Assembly (NCBI GenBank): GCA_964390805.1
Contig: CAYMKL010000017.1
Span: forward strand, 1-64,000
DNA length: 64,000 nt
Direction: 5' to 3'
Source of the DNA: CAYMKL01 sp964390805
Lineage (GTDB): Bacteria; Chloroflexota; Anaerolineae; VGOG01
The translations under genes were made by a program, and so were the position numbers. The notes below the pieces were generated by a model. That model had not been told where the DNA came from and did not search any database. It saw only the letters and a list, made by a program, of their open reading frames with translations. Positions 7,718 to 14,808 of this stretch are shown one piece after another. How positions within the stretch are numbered: position 1 is the first letter of the stretch; each line of letters opens with the position of its first letter.

Positions 7718-8626
7718 TTACAACACACCGATTTCTTTGAGTACCCTCTTCGTAACCCGGGGCAGATCGCCGAAGGAATCCACCACCGTGGCCCCCACCT
7801 GCCGCAGGCGCTCGACCTTGCCTTCGTGGGTGCCGCGCCCGCCCTCGACGATGGCCCCGGCGTGGGAGAAGCGCGTGCCGGACTTGGCCGCCTTCCCGCC
7901 GATGAAGGCGATGAGGGGCTTGGTGAACTCGCCAGCCTCGATCAGGTCGGCCACCTGCTCCTCCTGCGAGGTGCCGATCTCGCCGAACATGACCACCGCC
8001 TTGGTGTCGGGATCCTGCTCGAACAGCCTGACCACCTCAGGATGGGGCAGGCCCACCACCGCGTCCCCGCCGACGTGCACCAGCGTCGTCGCGCCGATGC
8101 CCTCCCTGGCCAGATAGTAGGCCATCGAGGAGGTGATGCCCCCACTACGCGAAGTGATGCCCACCGGCCCCTGGAAGAACCATTCGCGGGCCGACACCGC
8201 TCGGCCTCCCATCATGCCCAGCACGCCCTTGTCGGGGCTGAGCACGCCCAGGGTGTTGGGGCCGACGAACCTGGCATCCTTTTGTTTGGCGCGCTTGGAG
8301 ATGGTCAGCACGTCGTAAATGGGTACGCGGTCGGGGACGATGACCAACAGCTTGACGCCGGCGTCAATGGCCTCTAGCGCCGCGCCCTTGACCAGCGGCG
8401 CGGGGATGAACAGCACACTGATGTCAAGGGGACCGGCCTCCTCCCAAGCCTCCTCAATGGTATCGAACACGGGCACGTCCAACACCTCCTGGCCGCCCTT
8501 GCCCGGCGTCACCCCAGCCACGACGTCGGTGCCGTATTCCTTCATCAGCTTGGCGCGAGCCATCCCCTCTCGGCCAGTGATGCCCTGCACCAGCACGCGC
8601 TTGGTTTGGTCAATTAAGATGGACAT
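7718..8626 (-). CDS. Succinyl-CoA ligase alpha subunit-like (SucD family; citryl-CoA synthetase candidate)
   Basis: A 302-residue NDP-forming acyl-CoA ligase alpha subunit. The CoA-binding Rossmann motif GITGREGMARAKL is near residue 15, SRSGGITSSMAYYLAREG is mid-protein, and the phosphohistidine loop is SHAGAIVEGG (about 250). The ATG at 8626 has AAGGAG 5 bases upstream; that ribosome site abuts the -35 of the facing RNA promoter. Its beta partner at 9543-11093 is separated by the second DUF3800/RNA cassette. With a citryl-CoA-lyase-like gene directly downstream, the pair could ligate CoA to citrate; succinate or malate as substrates remain possible. Confidence 0.86.
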   Translation of the reverse strand: MSILIDQTKRVLVQGITGREGMARAKLMKEYGTDVVAGVTPGKGGQEVLDVPVFDTIEEAWEEAGPLDISVLFIPAPLVKGAALEAIDAGVKLLVIVPDRVPIYDVLTISKRAKQKDARFVGPNTLGVLSPDKGVLGMMGGRAVSAREWFFQGPVGITSRSGGITSSMAYYLAREGIGATTLVHVGGDAVVGLPHPEVVRLFEQDPDTKAVVMFGEIGTSQEEQVADLIEAGEFTKPLIAFIGGKAAKSGTRFSHAGAIVEGGRGTHEGKVERLRQVGATVVDSFGDLPRVTKRVLKEIGVL

Positions 8627-8635
8627 TGAATCTCC

Positions 8636-8664
8636 TTGACATTGAGTAGAAATTCTGCTATAAT
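8636..8664 (+). promoter_or_regulatory. Perfect consensus sigma70 promoter of the second DUF3800-linked RNA
   Basis: TTGACA at 8636-8641, a 17-base spacer and TATAAT at 8659-8664, again with no mismatch. As at 1874, the promoter starts at the ribosome site of the divergent operon gene (shared 11-mer TCTCCTTGACA, 8631-8641) and points toward the DUF3800 stop codon. Confidence 0.88.
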
Positions 8665-8670
8665 ATTGGT

Positions 8671-8777
8671 GTAAGGTGCTCTGCAACTGGATGGAGCAAA
8701 TAGGGTGCTGAAATGCAGCCGCCTGCTAGAAAGAGTCACGCGCCCTCGGTGCTAGCGCCGGGGGCGCAACTCGTTTA
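8671..8777 (+). ncRNA. Structured small RNA convergent with DUF3800 gene, cassette 2
   Basis: About 106 nt expected downstream of the promoter at 8636-8664. Helices: TGCTC (8677-8681) with GAGCA (8694-8698); GCTG (8707-8710) with CAGC (8716-8719); GAGT (8733-8736) with ACTC (8769-8772), closing a long hairpin made of GCGCCC (8740-8745)/GGGCGC (8762-8767) and CGGTG (8747-8751)/CGCCG (8756-8760) with a CTAG loop. The RNA ends in GTTTA overlapping the DUF3800 stop, a weaker terminator than in cassette 1. Primary sequence is unlike cassette 1 but the architecture is the same, as expected if each DUF3800 protein has its own RNA. Confidence 0.68.
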
Positions 8778-9518
8778 CGGCAATAGGTCTAACCCCTCTG
8801 AGCGTGCCAGGATTTTGAGAATTACTCCCAGGCCCTCAAGCCCTTCTGGGTTTAATTCGTCCAGCGTTCTGGCTGCCGGTATTGTTTGGTAGGCGCGGAA
8901 CAACTCATAGGCACAGACGTCGGCTAGCTGCACGGCTGCAAAGAACTCGGACTGCACAAAAACCGGGTACTCTACCAGTTGCGAACCTCCTCTGGCCTTC
9001 CTCTGACCCTGCAAGTATTCCCGATGGATCGCTATAAGACGGGCATCTTTTAAGTTGCTGCGAATGGACGTGGCCCTGGAATCAATCAGGACAAGGCCCG
9101 AACCCCTCTCCGCAGACAAGAACGCATCCACTCGACCCGGTAGGTTTTTGTAAGCAAACCGATACACATCATCTGGCAAGAGATTCAGTCGCTGAAGTGC
9201 TGGGTGAGCTTTGTCCACCACAGCAGCGAATAACCACAATGGCAACTGGCGGAGCAGATCATAGATCTCGTTCAACAGAGCATCTCGTACTTCCTGGCGG
9301 ACATTTTCGAAGAATGCCTTGCCCTGCAAGAGAGACCGCCCCTTAATCTCGATATTTTCGGGTAGGATGGAGGGGAAGAACTTGAGCTTCAGATCCGTAA
9401 GTTGGTCTTGAGCACGCATGCAATCCTCAATCCTGGCCACTAACGCCGCCAAGACGAAAAACCGCTGAACCGGATCGCGCCCAGTGTTGCCAGATTCGTC
9501 AATGTAAACAAAATACAC
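8775..9518 (-). CDS. DUF3800 domain protein, cassette 2
   Basis: 247 residues starting with GTG (AAGG 6 bases upstream). YIDESGNTG at residues 5-13 is the classic DUF3800 opening; WLFAAVVDKAH is the middle strand and FFAAVQLADVCAYELF carries the conserved Q-x-A-D. A central IDSRA segment may add an acidic ligand. It shares only these motifs with cassette 1, so the two are distant family members, not a local duplication. It lies 24 bases after the SucC-like gene and interrupts a SucC-SucD pair. The family is suspected to be a metal-dependent nuclease of RNase H-like fold; function is unproven. Confidence 0.85.
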   Translation of the reverse strand: MYFVYIDESGNTGRDPVQRFFVLAALVARIEDCMRAQDQLTDLKLKFFPSILPENIEIKGRSLLQGKAFFENVRQEVRDALLNEIYDLLRQLPLWLFAAVVDKAHPALQRLNLLPDDVYRFAYKNLPGRVDAFLSAERGSGLVLIDSRATSIRSNLKDARLIAIHREYLQGQRKARGGSQLVEYPVFVQSEFFAAVQLADVCAYELFRAYQTIPAARTLDELNPEGLEGLGVILKILARSEGLDLLP

Positions 9519-9542
9519 AGTTGGCCTTCCCCTCGCCTTTCA

Positions 9543-11093
9543 TTACCTTGTGCCCGCTTTTGTCCGATACTCCTCCAACCCCGGAATTGGCAAATCCACG
9601 CGCCCGCCACCCGCCCCCTCGAAGAAGCACTCCACTTCACAGGCCAGACACTCCACACAACGGCCTTTCCTAGCCTCCTCGCGGGTGATGTTGAGCACCG
9701 GCACGCCATCCTCCAGCTTGAGGATCTGCCGCGCGCACTCCTGGACGCAGATTTTGCTCTCGCAGGTGCGGCACACGGCGTGGTCAAATCTGACCACACC
9801 ATCGGTGACGGTCTCGAAGGTGTAGGGCTCCTCAGGTTCTGGACGTGGTGCCGGCGGGGCCACCTCGGCCAGCTTTCCCTCCCCGATAAGCGCCCGCAGC
9901 CGTTGGGCGCAGAAGTCGGGCGAGTCGTCCTTTTTATAGCCCTCCACCGGCGCAGACACGCGGCCGTTGAGCCGCTCCAGGATCTCAACCGCCTTGTCTT
10001 CGGCGTTGCCGCCCAGGCGAATGACCACCGGGACGTCAATCTGCTCCTCCAGGAAGGCCTTGACCAGCCCACGCGCTGAGTGGAACTGCTCCTGGCTGGC
10101 CACCCCCGATCCGGAACCGAAGTAGCCATCAATGGGGCCGGACGAAAGGATGATCCGCGCCGCGCGATAGACCTTGCTGGCTGGGGGGTTGCCGCTGGTG
10201 TCCACGTAGGTCGCCAGCTTAAACCCCTGGTTGAGCACAGCATCCATACTCATCATCGAGCCGCCGCCCCCCGCCCCGTGGAAGCCGACGTACCCCTGCC
10301 CCTTCTCGAAACCCTCCGCCATCTGTATGAAGTAGAACGTGCCCCGGTAGTCGTTGGCCTCCACGTCGTAGGCGATCCGTTCCAATTCGGTGGGTGGACG
10401 GTCCAGCTCGCGGGCAAAGGTGATTCCCAGGTCCGCGTGGCGAAAGACGGCGTAATCATCCACCGTGATGCGGCAATCGGCAGCGTACAGCTTGCCGTCG
10501 GTGGTTTGCACCAGTGGGTTGATCTCAGCAGCGCGGGCCTCGTAGGTGCGGGCTACTCTGTACAAACTGGCGATGATTCCGCCGATGTCGCGTTGCAGCC
10601 TGCCCGACAGTCCCGCCCGGCGAACCAGGTTGCGGGCCTGGTAGGCCATCAGCCCGGACTCGATGTCCACGTGGGTCTGGGCCACGGCCTCCGGGTGCTC
10701 GGCGGCGATCTCCTCAATGCCGGTGCCACCCACACTGGAGAACAGCACCAGCGGAGCCTGGGCGCGGTCGTCCACGATGACGCCGACATAGAACTCGCGG
10801 GCGATGTCCAGCCGCTCCTCGACCAGCACCTGGTCCACGGTGAAGCCCTTGACCCTCATGCCCAGCATCCCGCTGGCTGCCGCCGCCGCCTCATCGGGAG
10901 TGGTCACCCGCTTGATGCCGCCCATCCCCGCCCGGCCGGTGATCCAGGCCTGGGCCTTGACCATCACCTCGCCACCGATCTCCGCCGCGATGCGCCGCGC
11001 CTCGTCGGGGGACGAGGCCACCCCGCCACGGGGCACGGGAATTTTGTGCGCCTTGAGGAGCGCTTTTCCCTGATGTTCGTGTAGACGAGCCAT
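9543..11093 (-). CDS. SucC-like ATP-grasp CoA ligase beta subunit fused to a two-cluster ferredoxin domain
   Basis: 516 residues. Residues 1 to about 400 are an ATP-grasp CoA-ligase beta subunit (LHEHQGKALLKAHKIPVPRG start, VMVKAQAWITGRAGMGGIK, EINPLV metal site, SGSGVASQEQF loop). A Pro/Glu-rich linker (APPAPRPEPEEP, about 420) leads to a ferredoxin-like C-terminal domain with two Cys sets: CRTCESKICVQEC (about 440) and CVECLACEVEC (about 475), enough for two Fe-S clusters. Ordinary SucC is about 390 residues with no Fe-S domain, so the fusion is notable: it may tie CoA-ester formation or cleavage to a redox partner of the adjacent Hdr/Etf cluster. Partner alpha subunit is at 7718-8626. Confidence 0.86.
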   Translation of the reverse strand: MARLHEHQGKALLKAHKIPVPRGGVASSPDEARRIAAEIGGEVMVKAQAWITGRAGMGGIKRVTTPDEAAAAASGMLGMRVKGFTVDQVLVEERLDIAREFYVGVIVDDRAQAPLVLFSSVGGTGIEEIAAEHPEAVAQTHVDIESGLMAYQARNLVRRAGLSGRLQRDIGGIIASLYRVARTYEARAAEINPLVQTTDGKLYAADCRITVDDYAVFRHADLGITFARELDRPPTELERIAYDVEANDYRGTFYFIQMAEGFEKGQGYVGFHGAGGGGSMMSMDAVLNQGFKLATYVDTSGNPPASKVYRAARIILSSGPIDGYFGSGSGVASQEQFHSARGLVKAFLEEQIDVPVVIRLGGNAEDKAVEILERLNGRVSAPVEGYKKDDSPDFCAQRLRALIGEGKLAEVAPPAPRPEPEEPYTFETVTDGVVRFDHAVCRTCESKICVQECARQILKLEDGVPVLNITREEARKGRCVECLACEVECFFEGAGGGRVDLPIPGLEEYRTKAGTR

Positions 11094-11104
11094 AAGTTAC
11101 CCCT

Positions 11105-11650
11105 TTAATCTTCGTTCAACGTTGTCAGCGCCTCCGCTACTCGCGCTGCTGTCTCTGTCTCCAAGGGCACGGTGGCCTGGATGTCTTCCAGCACGTCGCG
11201 GCCGAAACGGGCCGCTAACGCTCTCGCTTCCATCGGGTACAACTCCAGCGCCAGCAGGAACTGGCCCGGATTGACAATAGCCACGCCCCTGTAGCCGCGC
11301 ACCTCCAGCAGATCGAAGTCGCTACTAACCAGGTAATGAGCCCCTCCCTCCACTGCGCAGGCCAGAAACTTGTCGTCCTTTGGATCCCGACAAGCACCGG
11401 ACAGATGCAGAATCCCTGGCACGTGCTCCGAGAAGCGTTCCAGACCCCGCACGAACTCGTCCAGCGGAGCCGTGGCTAACTGTCGGATGGCCGGCCGGGC
11501 CAACACGTCGGCCAATTCAGCCCGCGTGGCCGGAGAAGATAGCAAAGTAAAAGCGCCAGCTCGCCAGTGGGACACGACTCGGCGCATCAGTTCGCCCTGA
11601 GTCAACACATAACTGACCAATGAACTGGTGTCAATAACCACGCGCAGCAT
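11105..11650 (-). CDS. PIN domain toxin-like ribonuclease
   Basis: 181 residues with PIN-fold acidic residues: Asp in VVIDTSSLVS (residue 7), Glu in ATRAELADVL, Asp pair in DPKDDKFLACAVEG, and Asp in VSSDFDLL. This resembles the COG1569-type putative toxins, which cleave RNA. The C-terminal 40 residues form an extra helical tail. It lies 3 bases after the Phd-like gene, the usual antitoxin-toxin order. The pair sits between the SucC-like gene and HdrA inside an otherwise metabolic operon, so it is probably a later insertion. Confidence 0.82.
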   Translation of the reverse strand: MLRVVIDTSSLVSYVLTQGELMRRVVSHWRAGAFTLLSSPATRAELADVLARPAIRQLATAPLDEFVRGLERFSEHVPGILHLSGACRDPKDDKFLACAVEGGAHYLVSSDFDLLEVRGYRGVAIVNPGQFLLALELYPMEARALAARFGRDVLEDIQATVPLETETAARVAEALTTLNED

Positions 11651-11653
11651 GGC

Positions 11654-11974
11654 TTATCCCCCAGCAGCGGTGTCCTGAGCTTGCCGAAGGGCGGCGACTT
11701 CTTCACGGGCTTGCTCGATGATGGCCAGCACCTCCTCATCGCTCAGGCCCACGTTGCGCTCGGCGTTGCGGGCAGAGGTGGACTCCAACCAATCGAAGAA
11801 CGCTTCTCGCTCCCGCCGAAAACACTGGATTCGTTGATATTCGTCCAGATTGATGATAGCCACCTGGGGCCGGCCGAAGGTCTCGACGATGTAGGTTTCA
11901 CCTCGCTCTCGCACCGCCTGTAAGACATCGGTCAACCGTTGCCGCAGATCGGTGGCGCCGATGCTCCGCTCCAT
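11654..11974 (-). CDS. Phd/YefM-family antitoxin
   Basis: 106 residues. The N-terminal ATDLRQRLTDVLQAV helix and YIVETFGRPQVAIINLDEY strand-turn are the Phd/YefM DNA-binding fold; the C-terminal helix (about 60-95) would bind the PIN toxin. The last residues ([12 protein letters not shown]) are encoded by a dispersed 24-base repeat shared with 1233-1256, so the tail has probably been replaced by a repeat insertion. Such antitoxins usually repress their own operon, so a promoter and operator are expected in 11975-12068, an AT-rich stretch (ATTTATAACAATTATAAAC). Confidence 0.8.
   Translation of the reverse strand: MERSIGATDLRQRLTDVLQAVRERGETYIVETFGRPQVAIINLDEYQRIQCFRREREAFFDWLESTSARNAERNVGLSDEEVLAIIEQAREEVAALRQAQDTAAGG
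11667..11690. repeat. 24-bp dispersed repeat, copy 2, at the antitoxin 3' end
   Basis: Identical to 1233-1256. It is read in frame and supplies most of the last residues of the antitoxin. Confidence 0.6.
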
Positions 11975-12068
11975 AGCAAATCCCTCCCTGGAGAATTACA
12001 AGATTTATAACAATTATAAACCTTGTACACCCTTTTGTCAAACCAACGCTCTAGCGTCCGTGGGCCTT

Positions 12069-13775
12069 CTACTCCAACATGGCCTCGATCTGGGCCAGGA
12101 TCTGGTCGTGGGTGAAATGGCTGACCGTCATCGTGCCGGAGGGGCAGGCGGCCGCGCAGGCTGCACACCCCTTGCATAGCACCTTGTTCACGGTCATGAT
12201 CCCCCTCCTGGCGTCACGGGTCAGCGCTCCATAAGTGCATAAGCTCTCGCAGATGCCGCAGCCGGCACAGAGCTCCACCTCGACCACGCCGGTCATGGAC
12301 TCGACCCTCACCCTGCCCCGCGACAAGGGGATCATGGCCGACGAGGCAGCGGCCTTGGCCTGAGCGATGGTGTCGGGGATGTCCTTGGGCCCCTGGCAGC
12401 AGCCGGCCAGGTAGATGCCATCGTTGACGGTGTCCACCGGCCTCAGCTTGGGATGGGCCTCGGCAAAGAAGCCATCGGGGGAGCGGGGCAACTTCAGCAG
12501 CTCGGCGATTGCCTGGGCGCCGGAGCGGGGAACGACTCCCGTAGCCAGCACCACCAGGTCCGCTTCCACCTCCAGCGGCTCACCCAGCAGAGTGTCCTCC
12601 GCCCGCACGACCACCTTATCCCCCCGCTTGTAGATCTCCGACACGCTGCCGCGACGGTAGCGCACTCCCTCACGCCTCACCTGATCGTAAAACTCCTCGA
12701 ACCCTTTGCCAAAGGCCCGCACGTCCATATAGAAGACGGTCACGTTGGCCTTGGGCAGTTTCTCTCTGACCAGGTGTGCCTGCTTGGCAGTGTACATGCA
12801 GCACACCCGCGAGCAGTATTCGTTGCCCACGGTTTCATCCCTCGAACCCACACACTGGATGAACACCACGTTCTTCGGCTCCTTGCCGTTGAGGGTGATC
12901 TTCCCCGCCGTGGGGCCGGCGGGCGAGGACAGACGCTCGAATTCAGGCGCAGTGACGACGTTAGGATACCGGCCATAGCCCAGCTCAGGCTTGATCCGGG
13001 CATCGAAATGATCATAGCCAATGGCCACCACAATCGAGCCTACATCAAACTCGATAAGCTCCTCCCTGGGCCCTTGCCTGACCTTGACCTGGAAGTTGCC
13101 GATGTAGCCCTCGATGCCCACTACCTCCGAAGAGGTCAGAAGCTCAATGTTGGGGTGCTCCGCCACCGCCATCATCCTGGGGCCCAACAGCTCCAGGCAG
13201 CTCTCCAGGGTAGGATAAGTCCTGTTGAGCTGAGCCATCCGTCCGCCGATGGTTGGCTCCTTCTCCACCAGGTAGACCTTGAAGCCCGCGTTGGCGATGT
13301 CGAGGGCAGCTTCGATGCCCGCTATCCCCCCACCGATGACCAACGCCGCCGGGGTGACGCCTACCTCCCTCTCCTCCAGCGGCTGCAGCAGAGCGGCCTT
13401 GGCCACTGCGGAGGCCACAATCTGCTTCGCCTTCTCGGTAGCCCACTGCCTATCCTGGTGTACCCAGGAACACTGCTCCCGAATGTTGGCCATCTCGAAG
13501 CAATAAGGATTGATTCCCTCTTCCTCCACCACTCCGCGGAAGGTCGGCTCGTGCATGCGAGGAGAGCAGGAAGCCACCACCACGTGGGTCAGCCCATGCT
13601 CCCGGATGTCGTCCTTGATGAGTTCCTGCCCAGGATCGGAACACATGTAGGTGTAATCCTTAGCCACCACCACGTTGGGAAGCGCTTGGGCAAAGGTAGC
13701 CACCGCCTCCACATCCACCGTGGCCGCGATATTAATCCCACAATGGCAAACATACACCCCAACTCGTGATTTCAT
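12069..13775 (-). CDS. hdrA: HdrA-like FAD/Fe-S oxidoreductase (568 aa, central cluster motif lost)
   Basis: The HdrA flavoprotein core of heterodisulfide-reductase-type complexes. The N-terminal extension VGVYVCHCGINIA, FAD motif VIGGGIAGIEAALDIA (about 142), IQCVGSRDETVGNEYCSRVCC, and two C-terminal [4Fe-4S] motifs (CAGCGICESLCTYGAL; CKGCAACAAACPSG) are all present. Where HdrA proteins normally read LDCSACILTPKM, this one has LESCLELLGPRM, and the following ferredoxin insert is absent, so one or more internal clusters are missing. It is nonetheless in frame. The neighbouring etfAB suggests that it passes electrons from an acyl-CoA or thiol donor to ferredoxin or NAD. Confidence 0.9.
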   Translation of the reverse strand: MKSRVGVYVCHCGINIAATVDVEAVATFAQALPNVVVAKDYTYMCSDPGQELIKDDIREHGLTHVVVASCSPRMHEPTFRGVVEEEGINPYCFEMANIREQCSWVHQDRQWATEKAKQIVASAVAKAALLQPLEEREVGVTPAALVIGGGIAGIEAALDIANAGFKVYLVEKEPTIGGRMAQLNRTYPTLESCLELLGPRMMAVAEHPNIELLTSSEVVGIEGYIGNFQVKVRQGPREELIEFDVGSIVVAIGYDHFDARIKPELGYGRYPNVVTAPEFERLSSPAGPTAGKITLNGKEPKNVVFIQCVGSRDETVGNEYCSRVCCMYTAKQAHLVREKLPKANVTVFYMDVRAFGKGFEEFYDQVRREGVRYRRGSVSEIYKRGDKVVVRAEDTLLGEPLEVEADLVVLATGVVPRSGAQAIAELLKLPRSPDGFFAEAHPKLRPVDTVNDGIYLAGCCQGPKDIPDTIAQAKAAASSAMIPLSRGRVRVESMTGVVEVELCAGCGICESLCTYGALTRDARRGIMTVNKVLCKGCAACAAACPSGTMTVSHFTHDQILAQIEAMLE

Positions 13776-13784
13776 CGTCAGTAT

Positions 13785-13836
13785 CTAATCTCCAATATCC
13801 AATATCTGATACCCGATATTGGATGTTGGGTATTGG
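13785..13836. repeat. Text-like AT-rich repeat (ATATTGG family)
   Basis: Degenerate tandem CCAATATC / GATATTGG units fill the gap between etfA and hdrA, making an imperfect inverted repeat. The same family recurs at 15620-15660, 17745-17775, 20890-20935 and 21338-21385. Confidence 0.7.
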
Positions 13837-14808
13837 CTATTGGCCACCCAACTGCGCTGTCAACGCCGGCACAACCTTGAAAAGATCGTCCACGATGCCG
13901 TAATGAGCCACCTTGAAGATGGGCGCGTCAGGATCTTTGTTGATGGCTACGATGATGTCCGAGGCCCTCATACCGACCACGTGCTGCGAGGCGCCGCTGA
14001 TGCCCACCGCCACGAAGAGCTTCGGCTTCACCGTCTTGCCCGATTGGCCCACCTGGCGATCGGGCGGCAGCCAGCCAGCGTCCACCACGGGACGGGAGCC
14101 AGCCACTACCCCACCCAGAGACTCGGCTAGCTTCTCGACCAGGGCCATGTTTTCCACGTCTTTGATACCCCGTCCCGCAGCCACCACCACATCGGCCTGG
14201 GTGATGTCCACGTCACCCACGGCGGCTTCCACGTATTCGAGGAACCTTCGGTACTCGATCTCCCCGGTCAACGGAGAGTCCACGGCAATGACTTCACCGC
14301 CCAGGGGCTCGCTCTCTTCGAAGGTGAAAGCCGCCTGCCGCGCAGTGGCCACATAGGTGTCGGCCTGGCCGAAGGCAATCTTGGCGCTCACCTTGCCCCC
14401 GTACATCTCCCGCATCGCCAGCAGTTGCCCGTCCTCGAACTCCAGCCCCACGCAGTCGGTGACCAGAGGCAAGTCCAGTTGGGTTGCCAGGCTGGGGGCC
14501 AGGTCCATGCCGCAGGCACTGTGCCCCATCAATACCAGGCTCGGCTTGCGCTGGGTGATCAGATGAGCCAACACTTGCTGATAAGCATCGGAGTTGAAGT
14601 GCTCTAGTTGCTCATCGGCGATGTACAAAACCTGGTTGGCGTGCTTGGTCAGCTCTGTGGCAAAACCGTCCACGTTATGACCCAGGAGCACCGCCGCCAG
14701 GGGAGCGTTTATGGCTGCAGCCAGTTCCTGTCCCTTGCTCAGCATCTCGAAGGTGACATCCCGCAACTCGCCGCGTCTGTGCTCTGCCAGAACGAATATC
14801 TCACCCAT
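13837..14808 (-). CDS. etfA: Electron transfer flavoprotein alpha subunit
   Basis: 323 residues. The C-terminal FAD domain is intact: AGSRPVVDAGWLPPDRQVGQ followed by VGISGASQHVVGM and INKDPDAPIF. The subunit holds FAD and shuttles electrons between acyl-CoA-type dehydrogenases and a partner oxidoreductase. It follows etfB with a 1-base overlap (TAATG). Position beside a CCG-domain Fe-S protein and HdrA suggests an Etf-Hdr type complex, which could be bifurcating, rather than a simple respiratory Etf. Whether EtfB binds a second FAD cannot be decided by eye. Confidence 0.93.
   Translation of the reverse strand: MGEIFVLAEHRRGELRDVTFEMLSKGQELAAAINAPLAAVLLGHNVDGFATELTKHANQVLYIADEQLEHFNSDAYQQVLAHLITQRKPSLVLMGHSACGMDLAPSLATQLDLPLVTDCVGLEFEDGQLLAMREMYGGKVSAKIAFGQADTYVATARQAAFTFEESEPLGGEVIAVDSPLTGEIEYRRFLEYVEAAVGDVDITQADVVVAAGRGIKDVENMALVEKLAESLGGVVAGSRPVVDAGWLPPDRQVGQSGKTVKPKLFVAVGISGASQHVVGMRASDIIVAINKDPDAPIFKVAHYGIVDDLFKVVPALTAQLGGQ

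Noticed and set aside
6846..11093. ATP-citrate lyase
   Set aside because: That enzyme carries ligase and lyase parts in two large fused subunits; here the lyase-type protein is a separate 260-residue gene and the ligase is SucC/SucD-like.
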